Shown: piece after piece, positions 35,476 to 45,084 of the stretch
How the letters are laid out: each line of letters opens with the position of its first letter
Position numbering within the stretch: position 1 is the first letter of the stretch
From: Mesorhizobium sp. B2-1-1
GTDB lineage: Bacteria; Pseudomonadota; Alphaproteobacteria; Rhizobiales; Rhizobiaceae
Direction: 5' to 3'
DNA length: 64,000 nucleotides
Assembly (NCBI RefSeq): GCF_006442975.2
Contig: NZ_CP083954.1
Coordinates: forward strand, 3,913,501-3,977,500
Position numbers and translations under genes: made by a program
The notes under the pieces: model-generated
The model's input: only the letters and a program-made list of their open reading frames with translations
Databases searched by the model: none
What the model was told of the DNA's origin: nothing

Positions 35476-36003
35476 AACCACAGGAAACTGGCCGTCCGGG
35501 CACTGCTTGCAGTCGTCTTCTGGCCATCGCTGTTCTTCTTCTGGTTTCTCGGCCCGTTCGTCTTTTTCCTGCTGTCGACGACATCGAGCGAGGTCTGCGT
35601 CCGGTTGGATACACGCGCGGAGTTCCTCGCCGCGGCCAACGACACGCTTCCGATGCTTGGCCTGCAAAACCTTTTCTATGCAGTTCCGCTTGTCTGCCTG
35701 GTGCTTTGGAGCCGGCTTCTGCCGGACCGGGCACGGACAAGGCACATCTTCACCTGCATAAAACTTTTCGCCGTCGCGGCCGCATTGGGGGCACTGTGGG
35801 AGTATGGCTCCTCGCTGGCCTGCGATGGCTACGGCCAGCCGTTCTTCTCGCCCGTCTGGCGGATGACCGCCTACCTGCCGATTGCCAACCTGGCGATCAA
35901 CCTTCCCCTCTATGTGCTGACCTTCAGCCTTGGGCGGACCTTCTCGACGCCCGAGGACGAGCCCGCAGACGACGCCGGCGGTCAGAGCGAGAACGCGTCG
36001 TGA
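35470..36003 (+). CDS. Hypothetical four-segment membrane protein
   Basis: 177 residues from ATG 35470. Hydrophobic segments lie at about 8-36, 58-80, 95-112 and 137-160, with an acidic C-terminal tail (EDEPADDAGGQSE). Family unknown. The start is uncertain: ATG 35470 is the last part of a palindromic repeat, and an in-frame GTG at 35443 is also inside it. Neither has a good Shine-Dalgarno. The repeat may have supplied a new start region, and expression is unproven. It lies 47 bp after purL, possibly as its operon tail. Confidence 0.62.
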   Translation: MLNHRKLAVRALLAVVFWPSLFFFWFLGPFVFFLLSTTSSEVCVRLDTRAEFLAAANDTLPMLGLQNLFYAVPLVCLVLWSRLLPDRARTRHIFTCIKLFAVAAALGALWEYGSSLACDGYGQPFFSPVWRMTAYLPIANLAINLPLYVLTFSLGRTFSTPEDEPADDAGGQSENAS

Positions 36004-36126
36004 GTCACCATCGCGCTGGGGCTGGACGGAACGGCTTCAATCCCAGCCGGAAAGGCTTTAGGTTCACCCCGACTCTCATCGCACGGGCAGCCACGCCGCA
36101 GCCCGCCCTAAAAACAGGAATTTGCC

Positions 36127-36360
36127 ATGGCAATGGATGCCCGCGACATTGAAAAACTGATCAAGGAGGGGATCCCGGACGCCAGGGTGACCATCCGTGA
36201 CCTTGCCGGCGACGGCGATCACTATGCGGCCGAAGTGGTCGCCGAGAGCTTTCGCGGAAAAAGCCGCGTGCAGCAGCACCAGATGGTCTATGACGCGCTG
36301 AAGGGCAATATGGGCGGCGTGCTGCACGCGCTGGCGCTGCAGACCAGCGTGCCGGACTAG
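36127..36360 (+). CDS. bolA: BolA family protein
   Basis: 77 residues. [71 protein letters not shown] is a compact BolA domain with the conserved [17 protein letters not shown] helix and C-terminal histidine used in cluster binding. BolA proteins partner CGFS glutaredoxins to handle [2Fe-2S] clusters, and such a glutaredoxin is encoded next. ATG 36127 or the ATG two codons later may be used. Confidence 0.93.
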   Translation: MAMDARDIEKLIKEGIPDARVTIRDLAGDGDHYAAEVVAESFRGKSRVQQHQMVYDALKGNMGGVLHALALQTSVPD

Positions 36361-36512
36361 GGCTTCCAACGCCAAAGTCGCTTGGCCCAAAACGCCGCAT
36401 CTTTTGCGCCATTCACGCCACCACGCGGCTAAAGTCTTGTTTCGGGCAACCTATGGGTTTATCTGATGGAAAAGCTTCGAGCCTGACTCCCACAGGCGGG
36501 AAAGGATATTCC

Positions 36513-36848
36513 ATGAGCGGCATCAACGACTACATCGACAACGAAGTGAAGGGCAACGACGTCGTGCTTTTCATGAAGGGCACGCCCGGTTTCCCGCAGT
36601 GCGGATTTTCCGGCCAGGTTGTCCAGATCCTCGACTATATCGGCGCCGACTACAAAGGCGTGAACGTGCTGGATTCGGCCGAACTGCGCCAGGGCATCAA
36701 GGAGTACTCCAACTGGCCGACGATCCCTCAGCTCTATGTAAAGGGCGAATTCGTCGGTGGCTGCGACATCGTGCGCGAAATGTTCCAGGCGGGCGAGTTG
36801 CAGACATTCCTTGTCGAGAAGGGCGTGAGCGTCAAAGGCGCCGCCTGA
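36513..36848 (+). CDS. grxD: Monothiol glutaredoxin, Grx4 (CGFS) type
   Basis: 111 residues from ATG 36513, preceded by GGAAAGGA. The CGFS motif (30-33, in [15 protein letters not shown]), [23 protein letters not shown] and Lys22 in MKGTP are the hallmarks of Grx4. It binds and transfers [2Fe-2S] clusters with glutathione and pairs with BolA encoded 152 bp upstream. It links functionally to the SUF system in the same window. Confidence 0.96.
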   Translation: MSGINDYIDNEVKGNDVVLFMKGTPGFPQCGFSGQVVQILDYIGADYKGVNVLDSAELRQGIKEYSNWPTIPQLYVKGEFVGGCDIVREMFQAGELQTFLVEKGVSVKGAA

Positions 36849-36856
36849 TTTCGGTT

Positions 36857-36880
36857 GGGCATGTCGCCGTCGACATGCCC
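36857..36880. other. Perfect stem-loop just after grxD
   Basis: GGGCATGTCG pairs with CGACATGCCC around CCGT, 9 nt past the grxD stop. No U-tract follows, so it is probably a 3' stabilising hairpin rather than a terminator; the actual terminator is about 80 nt further. Confidence 0.5.
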
Positions 36881-36944
36881 TGAGCACCGGGGCAGCCCCG
36901 CCTCGGCAATTTTGCGTCCGGGACCCGGACCAGGACGAGCCAAT

Positions 36945-36971
36945 GCGCCGGGCCACCGGCGCGTTTTCGTT
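36945..36971 (+). terminator. Rho-independent terminator of grxD
   Basis: GCGCCGG-GCCA-CCGGCGC followed by GTTTTCGTTTG on the + strand forms a 7 bp GC stem with a U-rich tail, about 97 nt past the grxD stop and 19 nt before the MFS start codon. Confidence 0.7.
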
Positions 36972-36989
36972 TGAGAGATCGGACTTGCC

Positions 36990-38258
36990 GTGGACCAGCA
37001 GACGTCAGCACCGCAATCGGCAAGCAAATTGCCCATTCCGCGCTGGGAGTTCATCGCGCTGTGCGCGGCGCTGATGGCGCTCAATTCACTGGCCATCGAC
37101 ATCATGCTGCCGGCGCTGCAGCAGATCGGCGCCTCGCTTGGCGTCGAGAACGAAAACCACCGGCAATATGTCATCACCGCCTATATTCTGGGTTTTGGCG
37201 GCGGACAGCTGTTTTTCGGACCGCTCTCGGACCGATTCGGGCGCCGTGCGCCGCTTGTCGCCGGCCTGATCATTTATGTGGCGGCGGCCGCCGCGGCCGC
37301 CATATCGCCAAGCTTTGAAACGCTTCTACTTTGCCGGGCCGTGCAAGGCATCGGTGCGGCCGCGACCCGCGTCATCGCCGTCTCGATCGTGCGCGACACG
37401 TTCGATGGCCGGCGCATGGCCGAGGTGATGTCGCTGATCTTCATGGTGTTCATGGCGATCCCGGTGATTGCTCCCGGCATCGGCCAGTTCATCATGCTGT
37501 TCGCGACCTGGCATTTGATCTTCGTCACCATGGCCGTCGGCGCGCTTGTCGTCTCGGCCTGGTCGCTGCTGCGCCTGCCCGAGACGCTACATCCGGAATA
37601 TCGCCGGCCATTGACCGTCAATGCCATTGTCGGCGGGTTCCGCATCGTGCTGACCAACCGCGTCGCGATCTGCTATGCCTTCGCCAGTACGTTCATCTTC
37701 GGCGCCATGTTCGGCTTCATCGCCTCGGCGCAGCAGATTTATGTCGACATATTCAATGTCGGCGAATTGTTTCCGGTCATCTTTGCCGGCGTTGCCGGCG
37801 TGCTCGCCTTCTCCAACTATCTGAACTCGCGTCTTGTCGGCCGCATCGGCATGCGCCGCCTGTCGCAGAGCGCGCTGCTGTTGTTTCTGGTCATCAGCCT
37901 GGCCTGGCTGGTCGTTTCGCTGGAAATGAAGATGCCGCTCTGGCTGTTCGTCACCTTCTTTGCCTGCGCCATGCTCCCTTTCGGTGCGCTCGGCGCGAAT
38001 TTCAATGCCTTGGCTATGGAGCCGCTTGGTCAGCTGGCCGGCACGGCCTCGTCCATCCTGGGCTTCATGCAGACGTTTCTCGGCGGCATTCTCGGCACGC
38101 TGATCGGCCAGGCTTTCAACGGCACGGTGACGCCATTGGCCGCCGGCTTCTGCAGCGTCTCGGTCGCAGCCCTGCTGATGATCTTCATCGCCGAACGCGG
38201 CAAGATGTTCCAGCCGCAGAATCAACCCGTCTCGGGGCACATTGCCGATCTGCATTGA
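36990..38258 (+). CDS. Multidrug efflux MFS transporter, Bcr/CflA type
   Basis: 422 residues from GTG 36990, about twelve hydrophobic segments. Bcr/CflA marks are LCAALMALNSLAIDIMLPALQQIGASLGV, the motif A loop GPLSDRFGRRAPLVAG and the RAVQGIGAAATRVIAVSIVRDTFDGRRMA stretch. It should export a drug or metabolite in exchange for protons. It has its own transcription start presumably within the 19 bp after the grxD terminator or inside it. It is convergent with the phosphatase gene (47 bp gap). Confidence 0.92.
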   Translation: MDQQTSAPQSASKLPIPRWEFIALCAALMALNSLAIDIMLPALQQIGASLGVENENHRQYVITAYILGFGGGQLFFGPLSDRFGRRAPLVAGLIIYVAAAAAAAISPSFETLLLCRAVQGIGAAATRVIAVSIVRDTFDGRRMAEVMSLIFMVFMAIPVIAPGIGQFIMLFATWHLIFVTMAVGALVVSAWSLLRLPETLHPEYRRPLTVNAIVGGFRIVLTNRVAICYAFASTFIFGAMFGFIASAQQIYVDIFNVGELFPVIFAGVAGVLAFSNYLNSRLVGRIGMRRLSQSALLLFLVISLAWLVVSLEMKMPLWLFVTFFACAMLPFGALGANFNALAMEPLGQLAGTASSILGFMQTFLGGILGTLIGQAFNGTVTPLAAGFCSVSVAALLMIFIAERGKMFQPQNQPVSGHIADLH

Positions 38259-38305
38259 ATTGTCGCCTTTGCGGCGCTCGGCTGGGTAATCGAATTGGCA
38301 GCCGG

Positions 38306-39133
38306 CTATTGCGCCCAGAGTTCGCTGCGCAACTCGCGCCAGCTTTCCCGGTCGGGTGCGACAAGCAGGCCGCCGCCGACATGCGACGGTAGGTAGGCAC
38401 TGGCGTCGAAACGCGCGGCGTGGCCGCCGGCCTCGGCATGAATCAGGACACCGGGCAGATGGTCCCACGGCATCAGCTTGTTGTAAACGACGAAATGGGC
38501 ATGGCCGCTGGCCAGCAGGCGATATTCATGCGCGGCGCAGCGATAGGCGAATTGCGACAGGATTTTCGTCTGGTTGCGCGCCAGCCGCGACCGCTCTGGT
38601 TCGGCCATGTACTGCCAGGAGACGGAGCCGGTCATTCCCGAGATCGGCACGGGCGCCGCGACACGCACTTTTTCCAGGTTGCCATGCGCGTGCCTGATAT
38701 GGCTGCCGGCGCCCCTGGCGCCGATCAGCCAGTCCTTGCCGACCGGATCGTGGATGATGCCTGCGACGGTCTCACCCCGGACCACGACACCCAGCATGAC
38801 GCCGAACAACGGCACGCCGGAAGCGAAATTGAAAGTGCCGTCCACCGGGTCGATGGTGAAAGCCAGATCGGCATCGCCAAGACCGTCGAGCAGCGCCGGA
38901 TTGTCGGAACAGGCTTCCTCGCCGACAATCATGGCCGTTGGGTAGCGCTCACGCAGCTTGGCGGTGATCAGCCGCTCGGCACTGACGTCGGCTTCCGTCA
39001 CCAGGTCGGCGGCCGACGTCTTCTGGCGGACGTCGCCGCCGCCCAACCGGCGAAAGCGCGGCATGATTTCGGCTTCGGCTGCTTCGGCCAGGGTGCTGGC
39101 CAGCCAGTCGATCGCGGTATCGTCAAATGTCAT
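38306..39133 (-). CDS. Inositol-monophosphatase family phosphatase
   Basis: 275 residues from ATG 39133. The two metal-binding motifs are GEEA (71-74) and DPVDGT (95-100); the C-terminal [15 protein letters not shown] carries the third metal Asp. The family covers inositol monophosphatase, histidinol-phosphatase and CysQ-type enzymes; sequence alone does not decide. It overlaps the 3' end of ttcA by 11 bp and so is translationally coupled to it. A further start at 39232 would place the whole N-terminus inside ttcA and is unlikely. Confidence 0.88.
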   Translation of the reverse strand: MTFDDTAIDWLASTLAEAAEAEIMPRFRRLGGGDVRQKTSAADLVTEADVSAERLITAKLRERYPTAMIVGEEACSDNPALLDGLGDADLAFTIDPVDGTFNFASGVPLFGVMLGVVVRGETVAGIIHDPVGKDWLIGARGAGSHIRHAHGNLEKVRVAAPVPISGMTGSVSWQYMAEPERSRLARNQTKILSQFAYRCAAHEYRLLASGHAHFVVYNKLMPWDHLPGVLIHAEAGGHAARFDASAYLPSHVGGGLLVAPDRESWRELRSELWAQ

Positions 39134-40016
39134 CGGAAATGTCTTGCCTGCTGGAGAGCGTTTCATCGAGTGCGGCGAAATCGAACAGTTTCCTGTCGAG
39201 CAGATGCGACGGCCTGGTGTTGGACAACGCACGCAGCATCGTGTCCTTGCGCCCGGGCATGCGCTTTTCGATATCGTCGAGCATGGCCTTCATGGCGTTG
39301 CGCTGGAGACCTTCCTGGCTGCCGCAGAGATCGCAAGGGATGATCGGGAACCGCATCGCCGCGGCGAGCTTTTCCAGATCGATTTCGGCGCAATAGCTCA
39401 GCGGCCGCAGCACCATGACGTCGCCCTCGTCGTTGAGCAGCTTTGGCGGCATGGCGGCGAGACGGCCGCCGTGGAACAGGTTCATGAAGAAGGTTTCGAG
39501 AATGTCCTCGCGATGATGGCCGAGCACCAGCGCCGAGCACCCCTCCTCTCGGGCTACGCGATAGAGATGACCGCGCCGCAGGCGTGAACAGAGCGAGCAA
39601 TAGGTGCTGCCCTGCGGCAGCTTGTCGGTGACGACGGAGTAGGTGTCCTGGTATTCGATGCGGTGTGCAATGCCGTGGGCATTGAGGTAATCGGGCAGGA
39701 TGTGCTTGGGAAAGTTCGGCTGGCCCTGGTCGAGATTGCAGGCCAGCAGCTCCACCGGCAGCAGGCCGCGCCATTTGAGGTCCAGCAGCATGGCAAGCAG
39801 GCCGTAGGAATCCTTGCCGCCCGACAGGGCCACCAGCCAGCGCTCGCCTGGCCTGACCATCGAAAAATCCTCGATCGCCTGGCGGGTCAGCCGCAGCAGC
39901 CGCTTGCGCAATTTGTTGAACTCGACCGAAGACGGCACATCGGCGAACAGCGGGTGAAAACCGCCTTCGATGTCGGCGGCCTGCTCAAGCGATTGAGCGT
40001 CTGGCAGCATGTTCAT
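39123..40016 (-). CDS. ttcA: tRNA 2-thiocytidine(32) synthetase TtcA
   Basis: 297 residues. The PP-loop is SGGKDS (65-70); the [4Fe-4S] cysteines are in [10 protein letters not shown] (140, 143) and PCDLCGSQ (228, 231). TtcA adenylates and thiolates C32 of several tRNAs using cysteine-derived sulfur. RHLL... ending ([16 protein letters not shown]) is usual for the family. It shares iron-sulfur and sulfur supply with the SUF and cysteine desulfurase genes at 54-60 kb. It overlaps the phosphatase gene. Confidence 0.95.
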   Translation of the reverse strand: MNMLPDAQSLEQAADIEGGFHPLFADVPSSVEFNKLRKRLLRLTRQAIEDFSMVRPGERWLVALSGGKDSYGLLAMLLDLKWRGLLPVELLACNLDQGQPNFPKHILPDYLNAHGIAHRIEYQDTYSVVTDKLPQGSTYCSLCSRLRRGHLYRVAREEGCSALVLGHHREDILETFFMNLFHGGRLAAMPPKLLNDEGDVMVLRPLSYCAEIDLEKLAAAMRFPIIPCDLCGSQEGLQRNAMKAMLDDIEKRMPGRKDTMLRALSNTRPSHLLDRKLFDFAALDETLSSRQDISDDI

Positions 40017-40090
40017 GGCGTCGGTTCCAAATCCTGGAGCAACGAACGTTCGGAGCTTCGTTGCCGCCCGGATTAGCGGACATGGCCGAC

Positions 40091-40118
40091 AAAGAAAAGG
40101 CCGCCTCGATGGGCGGCC
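40091..40118 (-). terminator. Rho-independent terminator of rpsD
   Basis: On the minus strand GGCCGCC-CATCGA-GGCGGCC is followed by TTTTCTTT, 28 nt past the rpsD stop. A 7 bp GC stem plus U-tract is a textbook terminator. Confidence 0.88.
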
Positions 40119-40145
40119 CCTTCCGGTCTCGCAAAAAGCCTTCGC

Positions 40146-40763
40146 TTAACGCGAATAGAATTCGACGACGAGGTTCGGTTCCATCTGGACGGCGAACGGA
40201 ACGTCCGCCAGGCCCGGGATGCGCAAGAAGGTCGCGGTCATCTTGTTGTGATCGGCTTCGATGTAGTCCGGCACGTCGCGCTCGGCGAGGCCGACCGATT
40301 CCAGGACGATCACCAGCTGCTTCGACTTTTCACGCACTTCGACGACGTCGCCCGGCTTGCAGCGGTACGAGCCGATGTTGACGCGCTTGCCGTTGACGTT
40401 GACGTGGCCGTGGTTGACGAACTGGCGGGCGGCGAAAATGGTCGGAACGAACTTGGCGCGATAGACGACCGCGTCCAGACGCGACTCGAGCAGGCCGATC
40501 AGGTTCTCCGAGGTGTCGCCCTTGCGGCGATCGGCCTCTTCATAGACCTTGCGGAACTGCTTTTCCGAAACGTCGCCATAGTGGCCTTTCAGCTTCTGCT
40601 TGGCGCGCAGCTGCAGGCCGAAATCGGAAAGCTTGCCCTTGCGGCGCTGGCCGTGCTGGCCGGGGCCGTATTCACGCTTGTTGACCGGGGACTTCGGGCG
40701 GCCCCAGATGTTTTCGCCGAGACGGCGGTCGATCTTGTACTTCGCGGATTCGCGCTTGCTCAT
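40146..40763 (-). CDS. rpsD: 30S ribosomal protein S4
   Basis: 205 residues from ATG 40763 (GGGAAT and AAGGGA precede it). [63 protein letters not shown] and the S4 RNA-binding domain ([39 protein letters not shown]) are diagnostic. S4 starts 30S assembly on 16S rRNA and can repress its own mRNA. It is monocistronic here, with a ~220 nt leader, promoter and terminator. Confidence 0.98.
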   Translation of the reverse strand: MSKRESAKYKIDRRLGENIWGRPKSPVNKREYGPGQHGQRRKGKLSDFGLQLRAKQKLKGHYGDVSEKQFRKVYEEADRRKGDTSENLIGLLESRLDAVVYRAKFVPTIFAARQFVNHGHVNVNGKRVNIGSYRCKPGDVVEVREKSKQLVIVLESVGLAERDVPDYIEADHNKMTATFLRIPGLADVPFAVQMEPNLVVEFYSR

Positions 40764-40962
40764 CGCATTCCCTTTCAAAACAACATAACCCGGAGCCTCA
40801 TGGTCCGGGTGAAGGAAACGCGCCCTCCTCTGGCCTCCGTTTTCGAGACCTGACAGGGTTTTTCCACGCAACGCGGCGAAAAACCCACGGGACACGTCAG
40901 TTCAAACAAGACCTTGGAAAACAGACTGGCTTCCGTCGAGGTCTTGCGCATGCAAAACAAAC

Positions 40963-40984
40963 CACCGGGCGTTGCGGCCCGGTG
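40963..40984 (-). promoter_or_regulatory. 5' hairpin of the rpsD leader (possible attenuator)
   Basis: On the minus strand CACCGGGC-CGCAAC-GCCCGGTG is followed by GTTTGTTTTG, resembling an intrinsic terminator. It lies within the first ~30 nt of the predicted rpsD transcript, about 200 nt before the ATG. It may be an attenuator, a 5' protective hairpin, or the terminator of an unseen short transcript. Confidence 0.4.
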
Positions 40985-40993
40985 TTGGGAGCG

Positions 40994-41022
40994 CTGTTAA
41001 ACAGAGATTTAACCGCTGTCAA
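40994..41022 (-). promoter_or_regulatory. Candidate sigma-70 promoter for rpsD
   Basis: On the minus strand TTGACA (41022-41017, preceded by C as in the rhizobial CTTGAC consensus) is 17 nt from TAACAG (40999-40994). The predicted transcript starts near 40987, giving a ~220 nt leader. The -10 is weak, which is common in alphaproteobacteria. Confidence 0.45.
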
Positions 41023-41246
41023 GGTTCCAACTGGCGCCGCCCCGCGACCATCTACGATTTTCAGTGTTGTTGTTCAATGCGGTGTCGCATCCGGCGGGAG
41101 GTTGTCGCGCCCGCGGTATTAGAACAATTCCCGGAAAGCGCTAGCGGTTTCTACCCGGGATTGTGTAAAAAAACCGGAGCGGGGCGGCGATTCCCCGAAG
41201 CTGAACCGCTCCAGGAAGGGACTTGAGCAGAGGAGCCTGAATTCGG

Positions 41247-41453
41247 ATGAAGAAGTTCTTTCTAAGCCTGACTGGTGCGACGGTGTTGGCCGGATCGATG
41301 GCCGTCATTACTCCTGAGCCGGCGATGGCAAGGCATTGGCAAGGCCACCGGCCTCATCAGGTATGCCGGATTGTGGTCAGGAAGCGCGTCGTCTGGAGCC
41401 ATGGTCACCGCCATGTCATTCGCCAAAAAGTGCGACGTTGCCACTGGCGCTAA
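41247..41453 (+). CDS. Small basic secreted protein
   Basis: 68 residues: signal peptide MKKFFLSLTGATVLAGSMAVI...AMA, then a short His- and Arg-rich mature peptide (RHWQGHRPHQVCRIVVRKRVVWSHGHRHVIRQKVRRCHWR) with two cysteines. AGGAG lies ~15 nt upstream. Similar short periplasmic basic peptides exist in rhizobia but I cannot name a family or function. Metal binding is possible given the histidines. Its stop codon lies in the first unit of a tandem repeat. Confidence 0.7.
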   Translation: MKKFFLSLTGATVLAGSMAVITPEPAMARHWQGHRPHQVCRIVVRKRVVWSHGHRHVIRQKVRRCHWR

Positions 41454-41510
41454 CAGCTGCCACCGGCGCTAACAGCTGCCACTGGCGCTAACAGCCGCCA
41501 CTGGCGCTGA
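41441..41510. repeat. 19 bp tandem repeat across a stop codon (about 3.6 units)
   Basis: Units begin at 41441, 41460, 41479 and 41498 (partial). The unit is CCACTGGCGCTAACAGCTG with one or two base changes per copy. The first unit carries the last codons and TAA of the small secreted protein. Because 19 is not a multiple of three, copies change frame relative to the gene. Confidence 0.88.
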
Positions 41511-41622
41511 TTACGTCGGCCATTGACCAGACAATAACATCAAGGCCTGCGACCCCGTCGCGGGCCTATTTCTTGCCATTGGACGAGCCCTTCACAAAGG
41601 GCGTTGCCAAATAGCGCTTCCC

Positions 41623-41808
41623 TCAGTGCTTCTTTTTCTCCGGCAGATCCTTGCGCTTGGTTTCGGCGAATTCCTCGAGCTGCTTTTCGCTCATGGATTC
41701 GTACATCCCTTTGGAAGCGCCTTTGAGCTCGCTCTTCTTGGTCTCGCCGCGCTTGGCCGACAATGCGGCGCCGGCGGCCTTCTGCTGGGCTTTCGAGGTG
41801 GCAGGCAT
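41623..41808 (-). CDS. DUF3008-type small basic protein
   Basis: 61 residues from ATG 41808, preceded by AGGGAGAA. MPATSKAQQKAAGAALSAKRGETKKSELKGASKGMYESMSEKQLEEFAETKRKDLPEKKK is the DUF3008 pattern, a very basic, lysine/alanine-rich, probably helical and disordered protein of Rhizobiales with unknown function, possibly nucleic-acid associated. It is 14 nt from the stop-side context of a longer frame starting 41856, which lacks the family N-terminus. Confidence 0.85.
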   Translation of the reverse strand: MPATSKAQQKAAGAALSAKRGETKKSELKGASKGMYESMSEKQLEEFAETKRKDLPEKKKH

Positions 41809-41867
41809 GGTTTTTCTCCCTTCATTGCCTGGGAGAAAACGAAACGGCCTCGCCAATGTTCCGGAAA

Positions 41868-42656
41868 TCAGGCGACCGCCAGTCCAAAGCCCTGCATCAA
41901 ACGGCTGGTGGCAAAATCCGCCTTGCCGGACGTGAAGACCGCGATGTCCGGCTCACCATGCGGCAACGGTCCATTGACCGGCGACAGCAGCGACATCGCC
42001 CGCCGGGCGATCGCTTCGGCAGGATCGATCCAGTCGACCGGCCAGGGTGCGGTCTTGCGCATGCGGTTGACCAGAAAAGGATAGTGCGTACAGGCGAGCA
42101 CGGCGATGTCGGTGCGCATGCCGTCGCGCTCGATGAAACACGGGGAGATCTCGGCGCGCACGGCTTCCTCGTCGACGAACCCTTCGCGCATATAGGCTTC
42201 GGCCAGCCCCGCCAGGCGGTCGCTACCGACCAGCCGGACATGGCACTTCTGCGCCCATTTGCTGATCAGGTCGCGCGTGTATTGCCGTTTCACCGTGCCC
42301 GGCGTCGCCAGCACGGAGACGAGGCCGGAGCGGGTACGCTCCGCCGCCGGCTTGATCGCAGGCACGGTGCCGACAAAGGGATGGCCGGGAAATCTCTCGC
42401 GCAACGCATCGATCACCAGCGTCGAGGCGGTGTTGCAGGCGATGACCGAGATGGCCGGGGCGAACCGGTCGAGCAATTTGCCGAACAGGTCGAGAATATG
42501 GACCCGCAGCGCCGGTTCCTCCCAGGCGCCAAAGGGGAAGGCGGCATCGTCGGCGATGTAGACGAAGCGGCGGTCGGGCATCAGCACGCGCGCCTCGCGC
42601 AGCACAGTCAGCCCGCCAATGCCGGAATCGAACATCAGGATCGGCTGATCAGTCAT
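41868..42656 (-). CDS. murI: Glutamate racemase
   Basis: 262 residues from ATG 42656. The two catalytic cysteines are Cys74 in VIACNTAST and Cys189 in [20 protein letters not shown] starts the family. It makes D-glutamate for peptidoglycan. It overlaps the end of trmJ by 8 bp, an arrangement giving translational coupling. The loop [15 protein letters not shown] departs slightly from the enterobacterial form, as in other rhizobia. Confidence 0.95.
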   Translation of the reverse strand: MTDQPILMFDSGIGGLTVLREARVLMPDRRFVYIADDAAFPFGAWEEPALRVHILDLFGKLLDRFAPAISVIACNTASTLVIDALRERFPGHPFVGTVPAIKPAAERTRSGLVSVLATPGTVKRQYTRDLISKWAQKCHVRLVGSDRLAGLAEAYMREGFVDEEAVRAEISPCFIERDGMRTDIAVLACTHYPFLVNRMRKTAPWPVDWIDPAEAIARRAMSLLSPVNGPLPHGEPDIAVFTSGKADFATSRLMQGFGLAVA

Positions 42657-43572
42657 TGTCGGTTCCCTTGCCGCCGAGCGGCGGCGCGGCGTTGTCGTCG
42701 TCATCGGCCACCTGACGATCCGCATTGGTCTTGCGGCCGGGACCGCCGGCGCGCGCCGCTGCCGGAAGCCGCCTTGGATCATCTCCCGGAGAGCCGTCGC
42801 CGCGCGGCATCGCCGGCGAGAACCTGTCCAGCGACGAGATGATGCCGCGCAGCACCTTGAGCTCCGGCTCGGCAAATCCCGCCCGGGTCAATACGGCGCG
42901 CAGATTGTCAACCATCTTCGGCTTCTTCGGCGCCGGCCGGAAATAGCCGCGCGCTTCGAGTGCGCCTTCGAGATAGGCGAACAGGCCGTGCAGTTCTTCC
43001 TTGCTGGCCGGCTTCATGTCCGGACCCGTAAAGTTGGTCTTGGTCTCGTCCTCGAGGCCGGATTTCATCCACTCGTAGGACATGAGAAGCGCGGCCTGGG
43101 CGATGTTGAGCGAGGAAAAATCGGGATCGACCGGAAAAGTGACGATCTCGTCGGCGAGGCCAACCTCGTCATTATAGAGGCCGAAACGCTCGCGGCCGAA
43201 CAGGATGCCGGTTCGCTGACCCATGCCATGGCGAGCCCGGAGCACCCTGCCCGCCTCGACCGGCCCGCGCACGGGCTTGAAGCCGTCGCGTTGCCTTGCG
43301 GTGGTCGCGAAAACGAAATTCAGGTCGGCCATCGCCGTGGCGAGATCGTCGAAAACCTTGACGGCGTCGATGACATGGTCGGCGCGGCTGGCCGCCGCCC
43401 GCGCCTTCTCGTTCGGCCAGCCGTCGCGCGGGTTGACGAGGCGAAGTTCGACCAGGCCGAAATTGGCCATGGCGCGCGCAACCATGCCGATATTCTCGCC
43501 GAGCTGCGGCTCCACGAGGATGATGGCGGGGCTGGCGACTGAAGCGGTATCGGAATCTTTGGTGACGGGCAT
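42649..43572 (-). CDS. trmJ: tRNA (cytidine/uridine-2'-O-)methyltransferase TrmJ-like
   Basis: 307 residues from ATG 43572. [83 protein letters not shown] and the knotted SAM site are the SpoU/TrmJ class. TrmJ methylates the ribose of C32/U32 in tRNA. Residues ~240-307 are a charged tail. It lies next to ttcA functionally (same tRNA position) although not in the same operon. It overlaps murI. Confidence 0.92.
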   Translation of the reverse strand: MPVTKDSDTASVASPAIILVEPQLGENIGMVARAMANFGLVELRLVNPRDGWPNEKARAAASRADHVIDAVKVFDDLATAMADLNFVFATTARQRDGFKPVRGPVEAGRVLRARHGMGQRTGILFGRERFGLYNDEVGLADEIVTFPVDPDFSSLNIAQAALLMSYEWMKSGLEDETKTNFTGPDMKPASKEELHGLFAYLEGALEARGYFRPAPKKPKMVDNLRAVLTRAGFAEPELKVLRGIISSLDRFSPAMPRGDGSPGDDPRRLPAAARAGGPGRKTNADRQVADDDDNAAPPLGGKGTDND

Positions 43573-43688
43573 GATTGTCAATGAACTGCTGTTTGCGGCA
43601 TTTCAGCGTCCCCTGCCATATTCGGCCGCGAAAATGAACCATTCGCAAATGGCGGGGCGATCGCTTCGCTTTCGTGACCGATCGTCGT

Positions 43689-43717
43689 TTGCGCGGCCAA
43701 AAACGCTTTGATATAGG
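43689..43717 (+). promoter_or_regulatory. Candidate promoter of icd
   Basis: TTGCGC (43689-43694), 17 nt spacer, TATAGG (43712-43717), about 69 nt before the icd ATG, in the 213 bp divergent region with trmJ. Confidence 0.4.
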
Positions 43718-43785
43718 GGCGCATCCCCGGCCGAACGCCACGCGGGCAAGGCCGTCCCATTTCCCAGCAACGAGGCATTCTTTCC

Positions 43786-44997
43786 ATGGCGAAGATCAAG
43801 GTGGCGAACCCGGTCGTCGAACTCGACGGCGACGAGATGACCCGCATCATCTGGCAGTTCATCAAGGACAAGCTGATCCACCCTTATCTCGACCTCAAGC
43901 TTGAATATTACGACCTCGGCATCGAGCATCGCGACGCCACCAACGACCAGGTGACCGTCGATTCGGCCAACGCCATCAAAAAATACGGCGTCGGCGTGAA
44001 ATGCGCGACCATCACGCCCGACGAGCAGCGCGTCGAGGAATTCAAGCTGAAGAAGATGTGGAAGTCGCCGAACGGCACCATCCGCAACATTCTCGGCGGC
44101 ACCATCTTCCGCGAGCCGATCATCATGAAGAACGTGCCGCGGCTGGTGCCCGGCTGGACCAAGCCGATCATCGTCGGCCGCCACGCCTATGGCGACCAGT
44201 ACCGCGCCACCGATTTCCGTTTTCCCGGCAAGGGCAAGCTGACGATCAAGTTCGTCGGCGAGGATGGCCAGGTGATCGAGCACGACGTGTTCGACGCGCC
44301 CGGCGCCGGCGTCGCCATGGCCATGTACAATCTCGACGAGTCGATCCGCGAATTCGCCCGCGCTTCGCTGAACTACGGCCTGCTGCGCAACTACCCGGTC
44401 TATCTCTCGACCAAGAACACCATCCTCAAGGCCTATGACGGCCGCTTCAAGGATATTTTCCAGGAGGTCTACGAGGCTGAGTTCGAGGCCGAGTTCAAGT
44501 CCAAGAAGCTGTGGTACGAGCACCGCCTGATCGACGACATGGTGGCCTCCAGCCTGAAATGGTCGGGCGGCTATGTCTGGGCCTGCAAGAACTATGACGG
44601 CGACGTACAGTCCGACACGGTGGCGCAGGGTTTCGGCTCGCTTGGCCTGATGACCTCGGTGCTGATGACGCCGGACGGCAAGACGGTGGAAGCGGAAGCC
44701 GCGCACGGCACCGTCACGCGCCACTATCGCCAGCACCAGAAGGGCGAGGAAACCTCCACCAATTCGATCGCCTCGATCTTCGCCTGGACCCGGGGGCTGG
44801 CCCACCGCGCCAAGCTCGACGACAATGCCGAATTGAAGCGTTTTGCCGAAACGCTGGAAAAGGTCTGCATCCAGACGGTCGAATCCGGCTTCATGACCAA
44901 GGACCTGTCGCTGCTGATCGGCCCCGACCAGCCTTGGCTGTCGACCACCGGATTTCTCGACAAGATCGACGAGAATTTGCAGAAGGCGATGGCGTAG
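43786..44997 (+). CDS. icd: NADP-dependent isocitrate dehydrogenase (eukaryote-like class)
   Basis: 403 residues. [61 protein letters not shown] and [31 protein letters not shown] belong to the dimeric class typical of mitochondria and rhizobia, not the E. coli class. It oxidises isocitrate to 2-oxoglutarate, making NADPH, in the TCA cycle. It is monocistronic with a strong terminator and divergent from trmJ. Confidence 0.97.
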   Translation: MAKIKVANPVVELDGDEMTRIIWQFIKDKLIHPYLDLKLEYYDLGIEHRDATNDQVTVDSANAIKKYGVGVKCATITPDEQRVEEFKLKKMWKSPNGTIRNILGGTIFREPIIMKNVPRLVPGWTKPIIVGRHAYGDQYRATDFRFPGKGKLTIKFVGEDGQVIEHDVFDAPGAGVAMAMYNLDESIREFARASLNYGLLRNYPVYLSTKNTILKAYDGRFKDIFQEVYEAEFEAEFKSKKLWYEHRLIDDMVASSLKWSGGYVWACKNYDGDVQSDTVAQGFGSLGLMTSVLMTPDGKTVEAEAAHGTVTRHYRQHQKGEETSTNSIASIFAWTRGLAHRAKLDDNAELKRFAETLEKVCIQTVESGFMTKDLSLLIGPDQPWLSTTGFLDKIDENLQKAMA

Positions 44998-45018
44998 GCA
45001 CCCGCGGGTTCAACACGC

Positions 45019-45049
45019 CGAAGGCTCCGGAAGGAGCCTTCGCTTTTTT
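45019..45049 (+). terminator. Rho-independent terminator of icd
   Basis: CGAAGGCTCC-GGAA-GGAGCCTTCG then CTTTTTTG: a perfect 10 bp stem with a U-tract, 22 nt past the icd stop. Confidence 0.95.
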
Positions 45050-45084
45050 GGGCCAACGAAAATCGAAAGCAAAGGACTGGCAAC

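Larger units (their letters stand above)
40764..41246. other. 483 bp intergenic region upstream of rpsD
   Basis: No convincing ORF. It holds the putative rpsD promoter (40994-41022), a perfect 8 bp hairpin just downstream (40963-40984) and, on the other side, GGAGCGG/CCGCTCC (about 41175 and 41207) forming a stem in front of the small secreted protein gene at 41247. Nothing else is recognised. Confidence 0.55.

Noticed and set aside
40964..40984. Terminator of the DUF3008 gene
   Set aside because: It lies about 640 nt past that gene with a divergent + strand gene in between; it fits the rpsD leader better.
41441..41510. CRISPR-like array at the 19 bp repeats
   Set aside because: Units are directly adjacent with no spacers and include a gene end; a simple tandem duplication.
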